This document shows positions 35,831-44,418 of a stretch of 51,308 bases of DNA, in pieces; position 1 is the stretch's first letter; every line of letters starts with the position of its first letter. The notes below the pieces were generated by a model. It did no database searches. It was given only the letters and a program-made list of their open reading frames with translations, and was not told where the DNA came from. The DNA is taken from contig JAAUPI010000005.1 of NCBI GenBank assembly GCA_012035135.1, positions 1-51,308 on the forward strand, in the 5' to 3' direction. The stretch comes from Microcoleus sp. CSU_2_2 (lineage in GTDB: Bacteria; Cyanobacteriota; Cyanobacteriia; Cyanobacteriales; Microcoleaceae). Both the position numbers and the translations under genes were made by a program.

Positions 35831-36049
35831 TTATTCGACAAAATCTAACAATTCTTCGATCGACACATCAAATGTCCGCGCCAATTTTAGGAGTGCACCG
35901 ATGTCAGCCATTGTCATACCGGGCGATCGGGCGTAACTTTTGACGGTGTTGTAGGATACTCCGGAGCGATCGGCTACTTCTTTGAGCGTCCAACCTTCCC
36001 TAGCAGCCAACTCTCGAATCCGCAATTTGATCAATTCGCCTCTTGACAT
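35831..36049 (-). CDS. small HTH (XRE/Cro-type) regulator, copy 1
   Basis: 72 residues: LIKLRIRELAAREGWTLKEVADRSGVSYNTVKSYAR forms the five-helix XRE DNA-binding domain and the tail LLKLARTFDVSIEELLDFVE completes it. It is a clear tandem paralogue of the protein at 36126-36347 (about 60% identity by eye). Single-domain XRE proteins often pair with toxins or phage functions; none is seen here. Confidence 0.9.
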   Translation of the reverse strand: MSRGELIKLRIRELAAREGWTLKEVADRSGVSYNTVKSYARSPGMTMADIGALLKLARTFDVSIEELLDFVE

Positions 36050-36125
36050 GAGGGTGAAATTTCACCTATTTTTCCTCTAAATAAACAAACAGTAGATCCC
36101 CGACTGAGGAAACGCCGGCGGTAAG

Positions 36126-36347
36126 CTACTCTTCCACCACCTCAAACAAGTCTTCTATCAACACGTCAAAAGTTCGAGCTAATTTTTGCAGATAAGTAAC
36201 GTCAACCGTTGCTAATCCGGACGATCGGGCGTAATTTTTCAGCGTGCTGTAGTGGACTCCCGAGCGATCGGCAACCTCTGTCAAAGTCCAGCCGTTTTCG
36301 GCAGCCAGCTCTCGAATCCGCAACCTCACCAATCCCATTCTTGACAA
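36126..36347 (-). CDS. small HTH (XRE/Cro-type) regulator, copy 2
   Basis: 73 residues, similar to copy 1 along its length (LVRLRIRELAAENGWTLTEVADRSGVHYSTLKNYAR). Recognition-helix residues differ (VHYSTLKNY against VSYNTVKSY), so the two may bind different or overlapping operators. They are spaced by 76 bases in the same direction, so they are likely co-transcribed. Confidence 0.9.
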   Translation of the reverse strand: MSRMGLVRLRIRELAAENGWTLTEVADRSGVHYSTLKNYARSSGLATVDVTYLQKLARTFDVLIEDLFEVVEE

Positions 36348-36466
36348 AGGGCAAGTATTTGCCTTAGAGTAATTAGATATTAAAGGGCGATCGTCCCCCG
36401 GCCTTGGAAACTAAAGGGCGATCGCTTTTTCACACAAACTCTCATCAAAGGAGACACACCTACTTA

Positions 36467-36533
36467 AATCAGACGCACTTATTCAAGACGCACTCATTCA
36501 ATCAGATGCACTCATTCAATCAGATGCACCCAC
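36467..36533. repeat. four 15-18-bp tandem repeats just upstream of a hypothetical gene
   Basis: Units of the form AATCAGATGCACTCATTC: 36467-36484, 36485-36499 (15 bp), 36500-36517 and 36518-36533. They run right up to the ATG at 36535 and contain no ribosome-binding site, so they may affect initiation or be protein-binding iterons. Confidence 0.8.
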
Positions 36534-36534
36534 T

Positions 36535-36996
36535 ATGATAGCAACACAACACTCAGAAGCCAAGCAGATAAATCAACTTGCTCGATTTGTGACAAAAGAA
36601 GCAGTTGCCAAAGTCTTGAAAGTCAAGCCAGAACAGATTCGCGAGATTCGCCTGTGGCCGTATATCATCCACGTTGTGGGAATTGGGATCAGTAGGTTTG
36701 TCAGCTACGCAGATATGCCGCCAATTTTAGGAGTAGAACCGCCGACGCTGCAAGACTGTATGCGGTGGCGCAAGCGTTGGCGGAAAACTCAGCAGCAAGC
36801 ACCAGCATTTTGGGTAGAGTTTTATGAGGGGAAATTTCGGCAGTGTCGCGGTGTGGAGGAACTTTTCAACTGGGGTAAATTGGTGGGTAAGATAAAGCAC
36901 GGTTTGTCTGGTTTGCAGGTGGAATGGCTGCGAAAAATTTATGTGGTTGTGAAAGACTGTATTGAGGCTTTTGGAAGGGCTGGGATAGGAAACTAG
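36535..36996 (+). CDS. hypothetical cyanobacterial protein
   Basis: 153 residues with coherent composition: QINQLARFVTKEAVAKVLKVKPEQIREIRLW, then IIHVVGIGISRFVSYADMPP and a basic stretch MRWRKRWRKTQQQ at about 81-93. The basic cluster suggests nucleic-acid or membrane binding. No family recognised. Preceded by tandem repeats and divergent from the HTH genes. Confidence 0.6.
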   Translation: MIATQHSEAKQINQLARFVTKEAVAKVLKVKPEQIREIRLWPYIIHVVGIGISRFVSYADMPPILGVEPPTLQDCMRWRKRWRKTQQQAPAFWVEFYEGKFRQCRGVEELFNWGKLVGKIKHGLSGLQVEWLRKIYVVVKDCIEAFGRAGIGN

Positions 36997-37067
36997 ACAA
37001 CAACATTCCCTCAATCGGGAGAAGATGAGATAAAATTAAGTCTGAGTTTGACTGAAGGACGACAGCA

Positions 37068-37388
37068 ATGAATGTGAAATTAGTTGAATCTTTAGCTCAA
37101 ATCATTTTATCCCTTTCCGAGTCAGAACGGCAACTTCTAGAATCCCAAATTCAGCTTCCAGAATTATCTTCTAAAAATGCTCCGGCACTCCCACAAGATA
37201 TTTTAGAGTTAAAGAATCGCTTACAAGCTTTTGAAGCTCAATATCAAATGCGATCGGATGATTTTTATCAGCGCTTTCGGGCAGGAGAATTAGGAGATAG
37301 TATGGATTTCTTTGAATGGAGTGTTTTTTATGAAATGTGGACAGCGGGCGAGCAAGAATTAAAATTACCTGAGACTCAACAGAGCTAA
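37068..37388 (+). CDS. small hypothetical, possible antitoxin
   Basis: 106 residues, acidic: VKLVESLAQIILSLSESERQLLESQI, a proline-rich link, then KNRLQAFEAQYQMRSDDFYQRFRAGELGD and SMDFFEWSVFYEM. The final YQMRSDDFY..F..GELGD...FEW pattern recurs in small cyanobacterial proteins encoded beside toxins, but no toxin gene follows here. AAGGACGACAGCA precedes the ATG. Confidence 0.6.
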   Translation: MNVKLVESLAQIILSLSESERQLLESQIQLPELSSKNAPALPQDILELKNRLQAFEAQYQMRSDDFYQRFRAGELGDSMDFFEWSVFYEMWTAGEQELKLPETQQS

Positions 37389-37538
37389 TAGATTTACTTG
37401 AACAGGAAATGCCGTTTTAATATTGTACTACTTGTTTAACAGCTTAGTCCCAATTGCACTGGTTCTTAGTGCGTTCATCTGCGCTTAAAAATATCGACCA
37501 AAATCAAACATTACTAACTTCGGCTAACTCAGTAACAT

Positions 37539-37659
37539 GGCTCTCCTGGGTATTCGGTGATAAGTGAAGCCTATATGACTCCTGGTATGAGTTTCAATAC
37601 TTGCACCGGGAGAATTTTGTAGCTTAAGATACAGTTTGCACCACAATCCCAGGAGAGCC
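37539..37659. repeat. 121-bp element with 12-bp perfect inverted ends
   Basis: GGCTCTCCTGGG (37539-37550) and CCCAGGAGAGCC (37648-37659) are perfect inverted copies. The interior has no gene. It lies in the 37389-37942 gap, next to a truncated toxin gene on the minus strand; a 9-bp ATGACTAAG/CTTAGTCAT pair spans 37685-37737. Confidence 0.75.
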
Positions 37660-37711
37660 CACAATGTTAATCAGTCAAGTTAAGTATGACTAAGTTTAGT
37701 AAAGTTTTTGG

Positions 37712-37819
37712 CTATTTAGTCCAACTCTTAGTCATTGTCTCAACTCCTAACCACTCATCAAAAGGAACTCTGCCGTCAGACTTGGTGTAACGCTCAATTT
37801 GCCTCGGTTGTACTTCCAT
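37712..37819 (-). pseudogene. RelE/ParE (Gp49-like) toxin, N-terminal remnant
   Basis: 35 residues: MEVQPRQIERYTKSDGRVPFDEWL is the conserved start of HigB/Gp49-like toxins (strand, then the helix PF.EWL); the last 11 residues GVETMTKSWTK are unrelated. The toxin core and catalytic residues are missing. The break falls near the 37685-37737 palindrome and the 121-bp element, which probably replaced the rest. Confidence 0.75.
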
Positions 37820-37942
37820 AATCTTGATTCTAGCTACGATCGCCCTGCAATCTTAAAGTCACGCCCGATCGGCCTCTTGACTTCATGCGCTACAATTATT
37901 AAGAAATCTTTAGTTAAATCCGTTTAACGTCCCAGACGCATT

Positions 37943-39733
37943 ATGAGTCTTCCCATTCGCAACGTCGCCATCATTGCTCACGTCGATCACGGCAAAACCA
38001 CCCTTGTGGACGCTCTCCTCAGACAGTCCGGGATCTTCCGCGAAGGGGAAGAAATCCCAGATTGCGTTATGGACTCCAATGATATCGAGCGCGAGCGCGG
38101 CATTACCATCCTTTCCAAAAACACCGCTGTCAGGTACGGAGAAACCCTGATCAACATCGTCGATACCCCCGGACACGCGGACTTCGGCGGTGAAGTCGAA
38201 CGAGTTCTCGGCATGGTAGACGGTTGTTTGCTGATCGTAGACGCCAACGAAGGCCCGATGCCGCAAACTCGATTCGTGCTCAAAAAAGCACTAGAAAAAG
38301 GCTTGCGCCCGATCGTCTTTGTGAATAAGATCGATCGCGATCGAGCTGACCCTCACAAAGCAGTCGATAAAGTTTTAGACTTGTTCCTCGAACTAGGTGC
38401 TGACGACGATCAGTGCGAATTTCCCTATCTCTTCGGTTCCGGTTTAAGTGGTTACGCCAAAAAAACCCTCGAAGACGAAGGCGTAGATATGCAGCCTTTG
38501 TTTGAAGAAATCCTCGACCACGTACCACCTCCCGTAGGCGATCCTGAAAAGCCACTGCAACTGCAAGTAACCACCTTAGATTACTCGGAATACGTCGGTC
38601 GCATCGTCATCGGCCGCATCCACAACGGCACAATTAGAGTCGGTCAACAAGCAGCTTTAATTACAGAAAGCGGTGCAATTGTCAAGTCAAAAATTACCAA
38701 ATTGATGGGCTTTGAAGGGCTGAAGCGGATTGATATCCCGGAAGCTACTGCTGGTAATTTGGTCGCCGTTGCTGGTTTTGCTGATGCCTATATTGGCGAG
38801 ACAATTACTTGTCCCAACGACCCGCAAGCGCTACCTTTAATCAAGGTAGACGAACCAACTTTGCAGATGACTTTCTCCGTCAACGACTCGCCTTTTTGCG
38901 GTCAAGAAGGTAGTCTGGTAACATCGCGACAAGTGCGCGATCGGCTAATGCGAGAACTCGAAACCAACGTCGCCCTGCGCGTCGAAGAAACCGACTCTCC
39001 CGACAAATTTCTCGTATCCGGCCGTGGCGAACTGCACCTCGGAATCCTGATCGAAAATATGCGCCGCGAAGGATACGAATTCCAAGTGTCTCAGCCGCAA
39101 GTTATCTTCCGCGAAGTCGGCGGTACTCCCTGCGAACCTTTTGAATGTTTAGTCTTGGATGTACCCGAAGAAGCAGTCGGCGGTTGCATCGAACGCCTTG
39201 GTCAGCGCAAAGCAGAAATGCAAGATATGCACGTCAGCAGCAACGGCCGCACGCAAATCGAATTTTCGGTTCCTGCCCGCGGCTTAATCGGGTTCCGAGG
39301 CGAGTTTATGCGCTTGACTCGCGGTGCAGGAATCATGAATCATAGCTTCCTCGACTACCGCCCGATCAGCGGAGATATTTCAGCCCGTCGCAACGGAGTA
39401 TTAATCTCTTTTGAAGAAGGAACTGCGACCTATTACTCATTGCAAAATGCTGAAGACCGTGGCGTATTTTTCATTACTCCCGGCACCAAGGTTTATAAAG
39501 GCATGATTATCGGAGAAAACAACCGAAATCAAGATTTGGAACTGAACATTTGCAAATCCAAACAGTTGACAAACCACCGCGCATCTGGTGGTGAAGAATT
39601 GGTGCAATTGCAAGCGCCGGTGGACATGAGTTTGGAACGTGCTTTGGAGTATATCGGGCCAGATGAATTGGTGGAAGTAACGCCACAATCGATTCGTTTG
39701 CGGAAGGTATCCAAGAAGTTGGTGAAACGGTAA
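37943..39733 (+). CDS. typA: translational GTPase TypA/BipA
   Basis: 596 residues, full length. G1 AHVDHGKTT, switch I RERGITI, G3 [14 protein letters not shown] and G4 NKIDRDRA identify the ribosomal GTPase; the TypA-specific C-terminal half with [12 protein letters not shown] and [21 protein letters not shown] follows. It helps assemble large subunits and respond to stress and cold. ATG 37943 fits the conserved [18 protein letters not shown] start. A 7-bp hairpin, GGTGCGC-CGAA-GCGCACC (39745-39762), lies just past the stop. Confidence 0.97.
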   Translation: MSLPIRNVAIIAHVDHGKTTLVDALLRQSGIFREGEEIPDCVMDSNDIERERGITILSKNTAVRYGETLINIVDTPGHADFGGEVERVLGMVDGCLLIVDANEGPMPQTRFVLKKALEKGLRPIVFVNKIDRDRADPHKAVDKVLDLFLELGADDDQCEFPYLFGSGLSGYAKKTLEDEGVDMQPLFEEILDHVPPPVGDPEKPLQLQVTTLDYSEYVGRIVIGRIHNGTIRVGQQAALITESGAIVKSKITKLMGFEGLKRIDIPEATAGNLVAVAGFADAYIGETITCPNDPQALPLIKVDEPTLQMTFSVNDSPFCGQEGSLVTSRQVRDRLMRELETNVALRVEETDSPDKFLVSGRGELHLGILIENMRREGYEFQVSQPQVIFREVGGTPCEPFECLVLDVPEEAVGGCIERLGQRKAEMQDMHVSSNGRTQIEFSVPARGLIGFRGEFMRLTRGAGIMNHSFLDYRPISGDISARRNGVLISFEEGTATYYSLQNAEDRGVFFITPGTKVYKGMIIGENNRNQDLELNICKSKQLTNHRASGGEELVQLQAPVDMSLERALEYIGPDELVEVTPQSIRLRKVSKKLVKR

Positions 39734-39744
39734 AACCATTGTAG

Positions 39745-39762
39745 GGTGCGCCGAAGCGCACC
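39745..39762 (+). terminator. short hairpin after typA
   Basis: Perfect 7-bp arms and a CGAA tetraloop, 11 bases past the typA stop codon. There is no following T-run, so termination by this hairpin alone is unsure. Confidence 0.5.
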
Positions 39763-39787
39763 TGACTTAACCTCGGATTTGATATTA

Positions 39788-39870
39788 TCAGGACTTACGC
39801 AAGGAAGGATTTTTTACCTACCTATGACGTAAGGTGCGCTTACGTCATAGAGTCTGTGCATAAGTCCTGA
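39788..39870. repeat. 83-bp nested palindrome (MITE-like)
   Basis: Outer arms TCAGGACTTACGCA (39788-39801) and TGCATAAGTCCTGA (39857-39870) enclose an inner perfect pair CTATGACGTAAG (39822-39833) and CTTACGTCATAG (39838-39849). GGACTTACGC also begins the elements at 15864 and 42992 and solo copies near 14929 and 49758. The nearby 39908-39937 stretch is a CAACTGT tandem repeat. Confidence 0.8.
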
Positions 39871-39938
39871 TTGTACTAAATCCGGGTTACTGATTCGGGT
39901 TATGTAACTCTCAACTGTCAATTGTCAACTGTCAACTG

Positions 39939-42915
39939 CTATACCAGCAATTCTACAGTGCCTAGATACCCGTCTACTCGCACTTTTTGACCGTCTCGGA
40001 AGCGAGTTGTCGCTTCGGGAATATTCATAACTGCGGGAATTTTGTACTCGCGAGCGACGATCGCTCCGTGAGATAATTGGCCGCCAACTTCAGATATAAT
40101 TGCTGTTGCTCCTAATAATAGTGGTGCCCAACCTGCATCGGTGTATGGCACTACAACGATCGCATTTTCTCCTAAATCTGTGGTCACGGTACGACAAATT
40201 TTGACAAAGCCTTCGACGCAGCCGATACTTGCTGGAATTCCCTGGATGATATTAGTTTCTGATGTTGCGGGGTCGATCGACCTTTTTGGGAATTTGGTAG
40301 CAAATTGCCGTAGACTACAGCGGGAATCGGACGATCGCGATCGGCTTTTAACTGTTCTCGCCTTTGTCTAATTGTATCCTGAAACGAAACATTCGCACTT
40401 GCACGTATCCACTGTTGAATCTCTCCAAATTCTAAATAAAAAATGTCTCCACTTTCCTCGAACACTTGCATTTCCAAACCCGCAGCTTCTATCGCTACAA
40501 AAGTCCAGCGCAAATGAGCTAACAACCGGGCGTAAATTTCGCTGATTTCGTTTTTCACGATCGCTCTTTTATGGCATTTATTTAATCGCCACTTCTGCAA
40601 AAATGTCAAGGGCAATTGATGATTTTCGACTAAATTAGTAACGGCGGATTTTTGAGCCATCGTTACTAACAGTTTTTGGTAAGTTTCCGGCTGTTCTAGC
40701 CAAGTAGGAACAGCGATATCTGTCCCCACTTCACTTAAATATCCGTAACAATCAAGCCACCGCACAAATTCCGCTTGCAAAGCCGGAGTTTGTGCAAATA
40801 CCTGCGCTAATTGTGCGGCGGAAACAGTTTCCTCAGGCTGCGAAACAGCAGCTTTCCGCAACTTGTTAGCTAACTGCTGCAAGGCTCGAACGGAAGCAAT
40901 TTCAGGGGCGCTGTCATTATCCAGCCATTTATCGGGAACCCGAAATATTGCCTTGCGAATCGCCAAGCCGATCGGCCCTAATATATTGTAGTAAGTAATC
41001 GGTTTCAGCCACTCCTGAATTTGCTCGGCTCTTTGTAATAATTCCATTAAATATTGATAATTGGGCATTGGGCATTGGGCATTGGGCATTAATATTCTTT
41101 CTTCCTTCTTTTCCCCCCTTGGGGGGTTGACTTTCGCCCCTTGGGGGGGGTAGGGGGTTGACTTCTCCAAAGTTTTCAGTGCAGGCATAAAAATAGCAGT
41201 ACGATCGCCCTCAAATTCTGCATTTAGCGCCCTCTCTCGCTGCACCAAACGCCACAAACCGGGCAAATTCGGCAAAACTTTCGCCAAAGGTGGCTTGCCC
41301 ATTTTCTGCCCTCTCAGCAAAAATTCCAAACCCTGCTCCGGCAATCCCATCATCCGAAAAATTTCGCCTAACAAAGTTGCATTAAAATAAGCGTGAGAAC
41401 CGAGCAAAGTTGCCGTTTCGTTAAAGTTTAAATCAGTCGATCTATCTCCTAAAACCACTTGAAAAATCTCTCCCCACACCCCGCAAGTCAGCGGCCGGTT
41501 AATCGACCAAGTTAGCGGGCGAATTGCGCCGGGAATCACTTCTGCGGCAATAGTTCGCGTCCAAATTGGCTGCAAATTAGTAATCGGGCGACTTTGCAAA
41601 ATCCAAAGTTTTTCGCCGTCCCAACTCCACTCAATATCCTGCGGGATGCCATGAAAAAATGCTTCGATCGCTTGCGCTATTTTCACCACTTCTGCTACGA
41701 TCGATTTATCAATAATTGAATAAGTTTCAATTTCAATTAAGCTTTGTTCTAAAGATTCAGGTGTACTAAAATTAATTTCTAAATGAACCGGAGTAAATTG
41801 TCCGCCGACCACTGATTCTGCTCCTCCTGGTAGAACTTCAATAATTACCTGGGAACCGCCATCTAATGGATTGCGGCTGAACGTAACTCCCGCAAATTTG
41901 CTGTCAATATAAGGCTGAATCAATACAGCCATTTGAGTATCGGGCAGTTGTCGCTGGCGGCGGTAAGCAACTGCTTCGGGAGTCCAATAAGACTGGCGAC
42001 AGCGATTAATTGCATCCATCAATTCTGTTGTAGTTGAAACAGGCCCAATAGTTTGATATTGTCCGGCTGCGGAACTAAGATCGCCGTCTTCTCCCACAGC
42101 AGAAGAGCGAACAATCATCCGATTTGGAATTTTAGATTTTAGCTGTTTAATTAAAGCAGCAGAAACTGATAAATCCTGATGCTTTTCCCGCTGCCCGATT
42201 CCGACTTCCTGCGATAATATCCAACCAGAAGGTACGTGAAAACCCGCTCGTTTCAGTTGAGACAATTTCGCAGCTTTATCGCCGCCGACTTTAGCGTCTA
42301 ACGAGTCATCTAAAGAAAACAATTGTTCCGATTTAGATAAAGCCATATCATCACCCTGAATAAGATTAATTGCTATTAGTAAAAAAGCCAATCCTGCTGC
42401 TGCTAAAAACTCTGCCAAAGATTGCCGCCACACCCATACCCAGATAGGAGTGCTGAGACATCCGCAGCGGGAAGCAAAGAGTCTCGATCGCCCGCCCGCA
42501 CCCCACCAAGCCCCTGCTAAACCCCACGCCAGCAGCCCCGAAATGCCCGATGCAATAGCACCGGTGGCGAAAATACCAAAACACCCCAAACAGCATTGGT
42601 GACGCCTCCTCCCCGGCTGATCGCAAATCTACCCGCAGCTAGAGGAATTAATAGCAAAATTGCGATCGCCCTTTGATCCGGGAGGCAAATTTGCGCCACC
42701 AACACTGGCACAATTCCCCTGGCAATTTCCGCCAAAACCGCAGCAATTCCAGCGACTTTGCCTCCATGAATGAAAGCTGCTGACACGCCAACATTGCCCG
42801 TACCCAGTAAGCTCAAATCTTTGCCTGCGATCGATCGTACAACCCATCTCGTCAGTGGCAAAGCACCCAAACCGAAACTGGCAGCCAACAGCAATGCTAT
42901 TGTTCCCAACGGCAT
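39939..42915 (-). CDS. fused PlsY-like/PEP-pyruvate-utilising enzyme, split over three frames
   Basis: One gene of about 990 residues read in three frames. (1) 42915 to about 42581: a PlsY-like membrane domain (ALPLTRWVVRSIAGKDLSLLGTGNVGVSAAF). (2) about 42578-40287: two more spans (about 42560-42360), then the PPDK-type ATP-grasp domain (GGDKAAKLSQLKRAG, MIVRSSAVGEDGDLSSAAGQYQ, VTFSRNPLDGGSQ, IEWSWDGEKLWILQSRPI). (3) about 40283-39939: the phospho-His domain (EVGGQLSHGAIVAREYKIPAVMN). Adding one base at AAAA 42578-42581 (giving AVWGVFGIFATGA) and at TTTTT 40283-40287 (giving PASIGCVEGFVKICR) restores one frame. This PlsY-PEP fusion is known in cyanobacteria; its reaction is unclear. About 37 residues inside (41060-41165) derive from repeats. 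Confidence 0.85.
41060..41165. repeat. ATTGGGC tandem repeat and CCCCTTGGGG palindromes inside a coding region
   Basis: 41060-41087 is four copies of ATTGGGC, and 41113-41162 contains two CCCC(CC)TTGGGGG palindromes. Together they encode, in frame, the low-complexity peptide TPYPPQGAKVNPPRGEKKEE followed by PNAQCPMPNYQ in the PEP-utilising enzyme. Such units are usually intergenic in cyanobacteria. Confidence 0.8.
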
Positions 42916-42991
42916 AAACTTAGGTCTCCTATTTTCAACTTCTCAATATTATGACTGGAATTTACTCGCTTTTTCAGTCTTCAGATATATT

Positions 42992-43080
42992 AGGACTTAC
43001 GCGCGGGTGGTTAGAAACCGGGTTTTTTTGCGAGAATACTTCGCAGCCCGCAGAAACGGCCAAAAACCCGGTTTCTTTGG
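42992..43080. repeat. CCGGGTTT palindromic repeat, copy 2
   Basis: Starts AGGACTTACGCGCGGGTGG, then AGAAACCGGGTTTTT and AAAAACCCGGTTTCT around a variable middle; same family as 15864-15960. It lies between the PlsY-PEP gene and menA. Confidence 0.8.
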
Positions 43081-43130
43081 TATATATGCGCCAGTCCGAT
43101 CGGTAATTGAGAATTGCTATCAATTCCCAA

Positions 43131-44036
43131 TTAGCCGATCGACAAAACAAACCCCAATCCCAACAACACACCGCTACAAAAATGCAGGGTGACTGCAATA
43201 AACTTACAGTTGCTAACTTTTTCAGGTTGGTCGTGATAATTGGTGACGTGACGGCAAAGGTCGATCGCAAACCACAAACTGCCAAAAATTAACAGCGTCC
43301 AAATTGGGAACATTCGCAAAGCCACAAACAGCACAGTCAAAGCATAAACGCTGCCGCACAACCACTGCAACAACTCAGCACCTTTTTTTGTACCGATTCG
43401 GACGATCGGCGATTTTTTCCCTGCCGCTAAATCGTCCGCAACTTGGTGAAAATGGGAACAAAATAAGATGATGCTCGTAGTAATTCCTACGATTATAGAA
43501 GCCGCAAAATTTGTCAGAGACCAAGTTTGATTTTGACTGTAATAAGCAGCAGCGAGTGCTAGCGGGCCGAAGGTAAAAAAGCAGATAAATTCCCCTAAAC
43601 CATGATAGCCAAGACGAAAAGGAGGGCCTTGATAAGTGTAGCCAAGAGCGCAACATAAAACTACTAGAAAAATTACTGTTGGGTCTTTTTGCCACCAAGA
43701 AATAGCACATATTCCAGACACTCCGAGAGCTAAAAACAGATTAGCCAGCCAGAAAATCAAAGATTTATTTCCGGTTAAGTTAACCAAGGAATGTGCTTTG
43801 TTTTTATCTATCCCTGTTTCCGAGTCAAATACATCATTGGTGAGATTCAACCATACTATAATTAAAATGGCTGACATTAAAAAAGTCGCAAAAATTGACG
43901 AATTAATCGTTTGAGTTTCGGCAAAAGCGATCGCAGTTCCTACTGAAATAGGAATAACGGCAACGCTGTACATGGGTGGCTTGATTGCCGCTAGCCACAA
44001 TTTACTATTTGGACGTTCAATTAACTTTGTTGTCAT
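43131..44036 (-). CDS. menA: 1,4-dihydroxy-2-naphthoate prenyl(phytyl)transferase
   Basis: 301 residues with about eight spans of the UbiA prenyltransferase fold. The prenyl-diphosphate-binding Asp motif is NDVFDSETGIDKNK; the second Asp-rich motif is in the loop VADDLAAGKKSPIVRIG. MenA attaches the phytyl chain to DHNA on the way to phylloquinone, the photosystem I electron carrier. I start at ATG 44036 (MTTKLIERP); the frame opens at TTG 44054. It is divergent from menF across a 382-bp gap, so the pathway genes share a regulatory region. Confidence 0.93.
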   Translation of the reverse strand: MTTKLIERPNSKLWLAAIKPPMYSVAVIPISVGTAIAFAETQTINSSIFATFLMSAILIIVWLNLTNDVFDSETGIDKNKAHSLVNLTGNKSLIFWLANLFLALGVSGICAISWWQKDPTVIFLVVLCCALGYTYQGPPFRLGYHGLGEFICFFTFGPLALAAAYYSQNQTWSLTNFAASIIVGITTSIILFCSHFHQVADDLAAGKKSPIVRIGTKKGAELLQWLCGSVYALTVLFVALRMFPIWTLLIFGSLWFAIDLCRHVTNYHDQPEKVSNCKFIAVTLHFCSGVLLGLGFVLSIG

Positions 44037-44418
44037 TATACAAACTTGATTCAATTGATAGCAGCGTAGTAATTTTACAATTTTATTGGTTAAGTAGGTG
44101 TACTCTGTATCAAGTTAAGTGCGTGTGGGGCATCCTTGAGAGGCTGTGAGGGTAATCAAACAGCGGAAGTAGCCCGTCTGTAAACCTCTGTCGGGGCGAT
44201 CGACTTTTGCCGACAGTTGGCCGATCGATCTTAAAGTTTTGTGTCTAAATGTTTCGTTCGATCCGTCTTTCGTCTGTTAATTTGCCCAACAGAGCCCAGT
44301 TATAGAGGAAAACGTGAAAAGGGATGTTTGGCGATCGCCCTCGCGTGGTTAGATCGAAATAGGGGTTCTAGCCTGATCAATCCGCACTCTTTCTGACAAA
44401 TCTGCTATTCTCGATTTC
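44037..44418. other. divergent menA-menF intergenic region
   Basis: No gene or clear repeat. It contains HIP1-like GGCGATCGCC (44331-44340) and a GC-richer centre (44130-44240). It must hold the promoters of both menA and menF, but I could not fix -10/-35 boxes with confidence. Confidence 0.5.

Noticed and set aside
36467-36533. Short spaced repeats considered as a CRISPR array
   Set aside because: Units are contiguous without unique spacers and of unequal length.
44100-44240. GC-richer stretch considered as a tRNA or riboswitch
   Set aside because: No cloverleaf, T-arm or known aptamer motif could be drawn.
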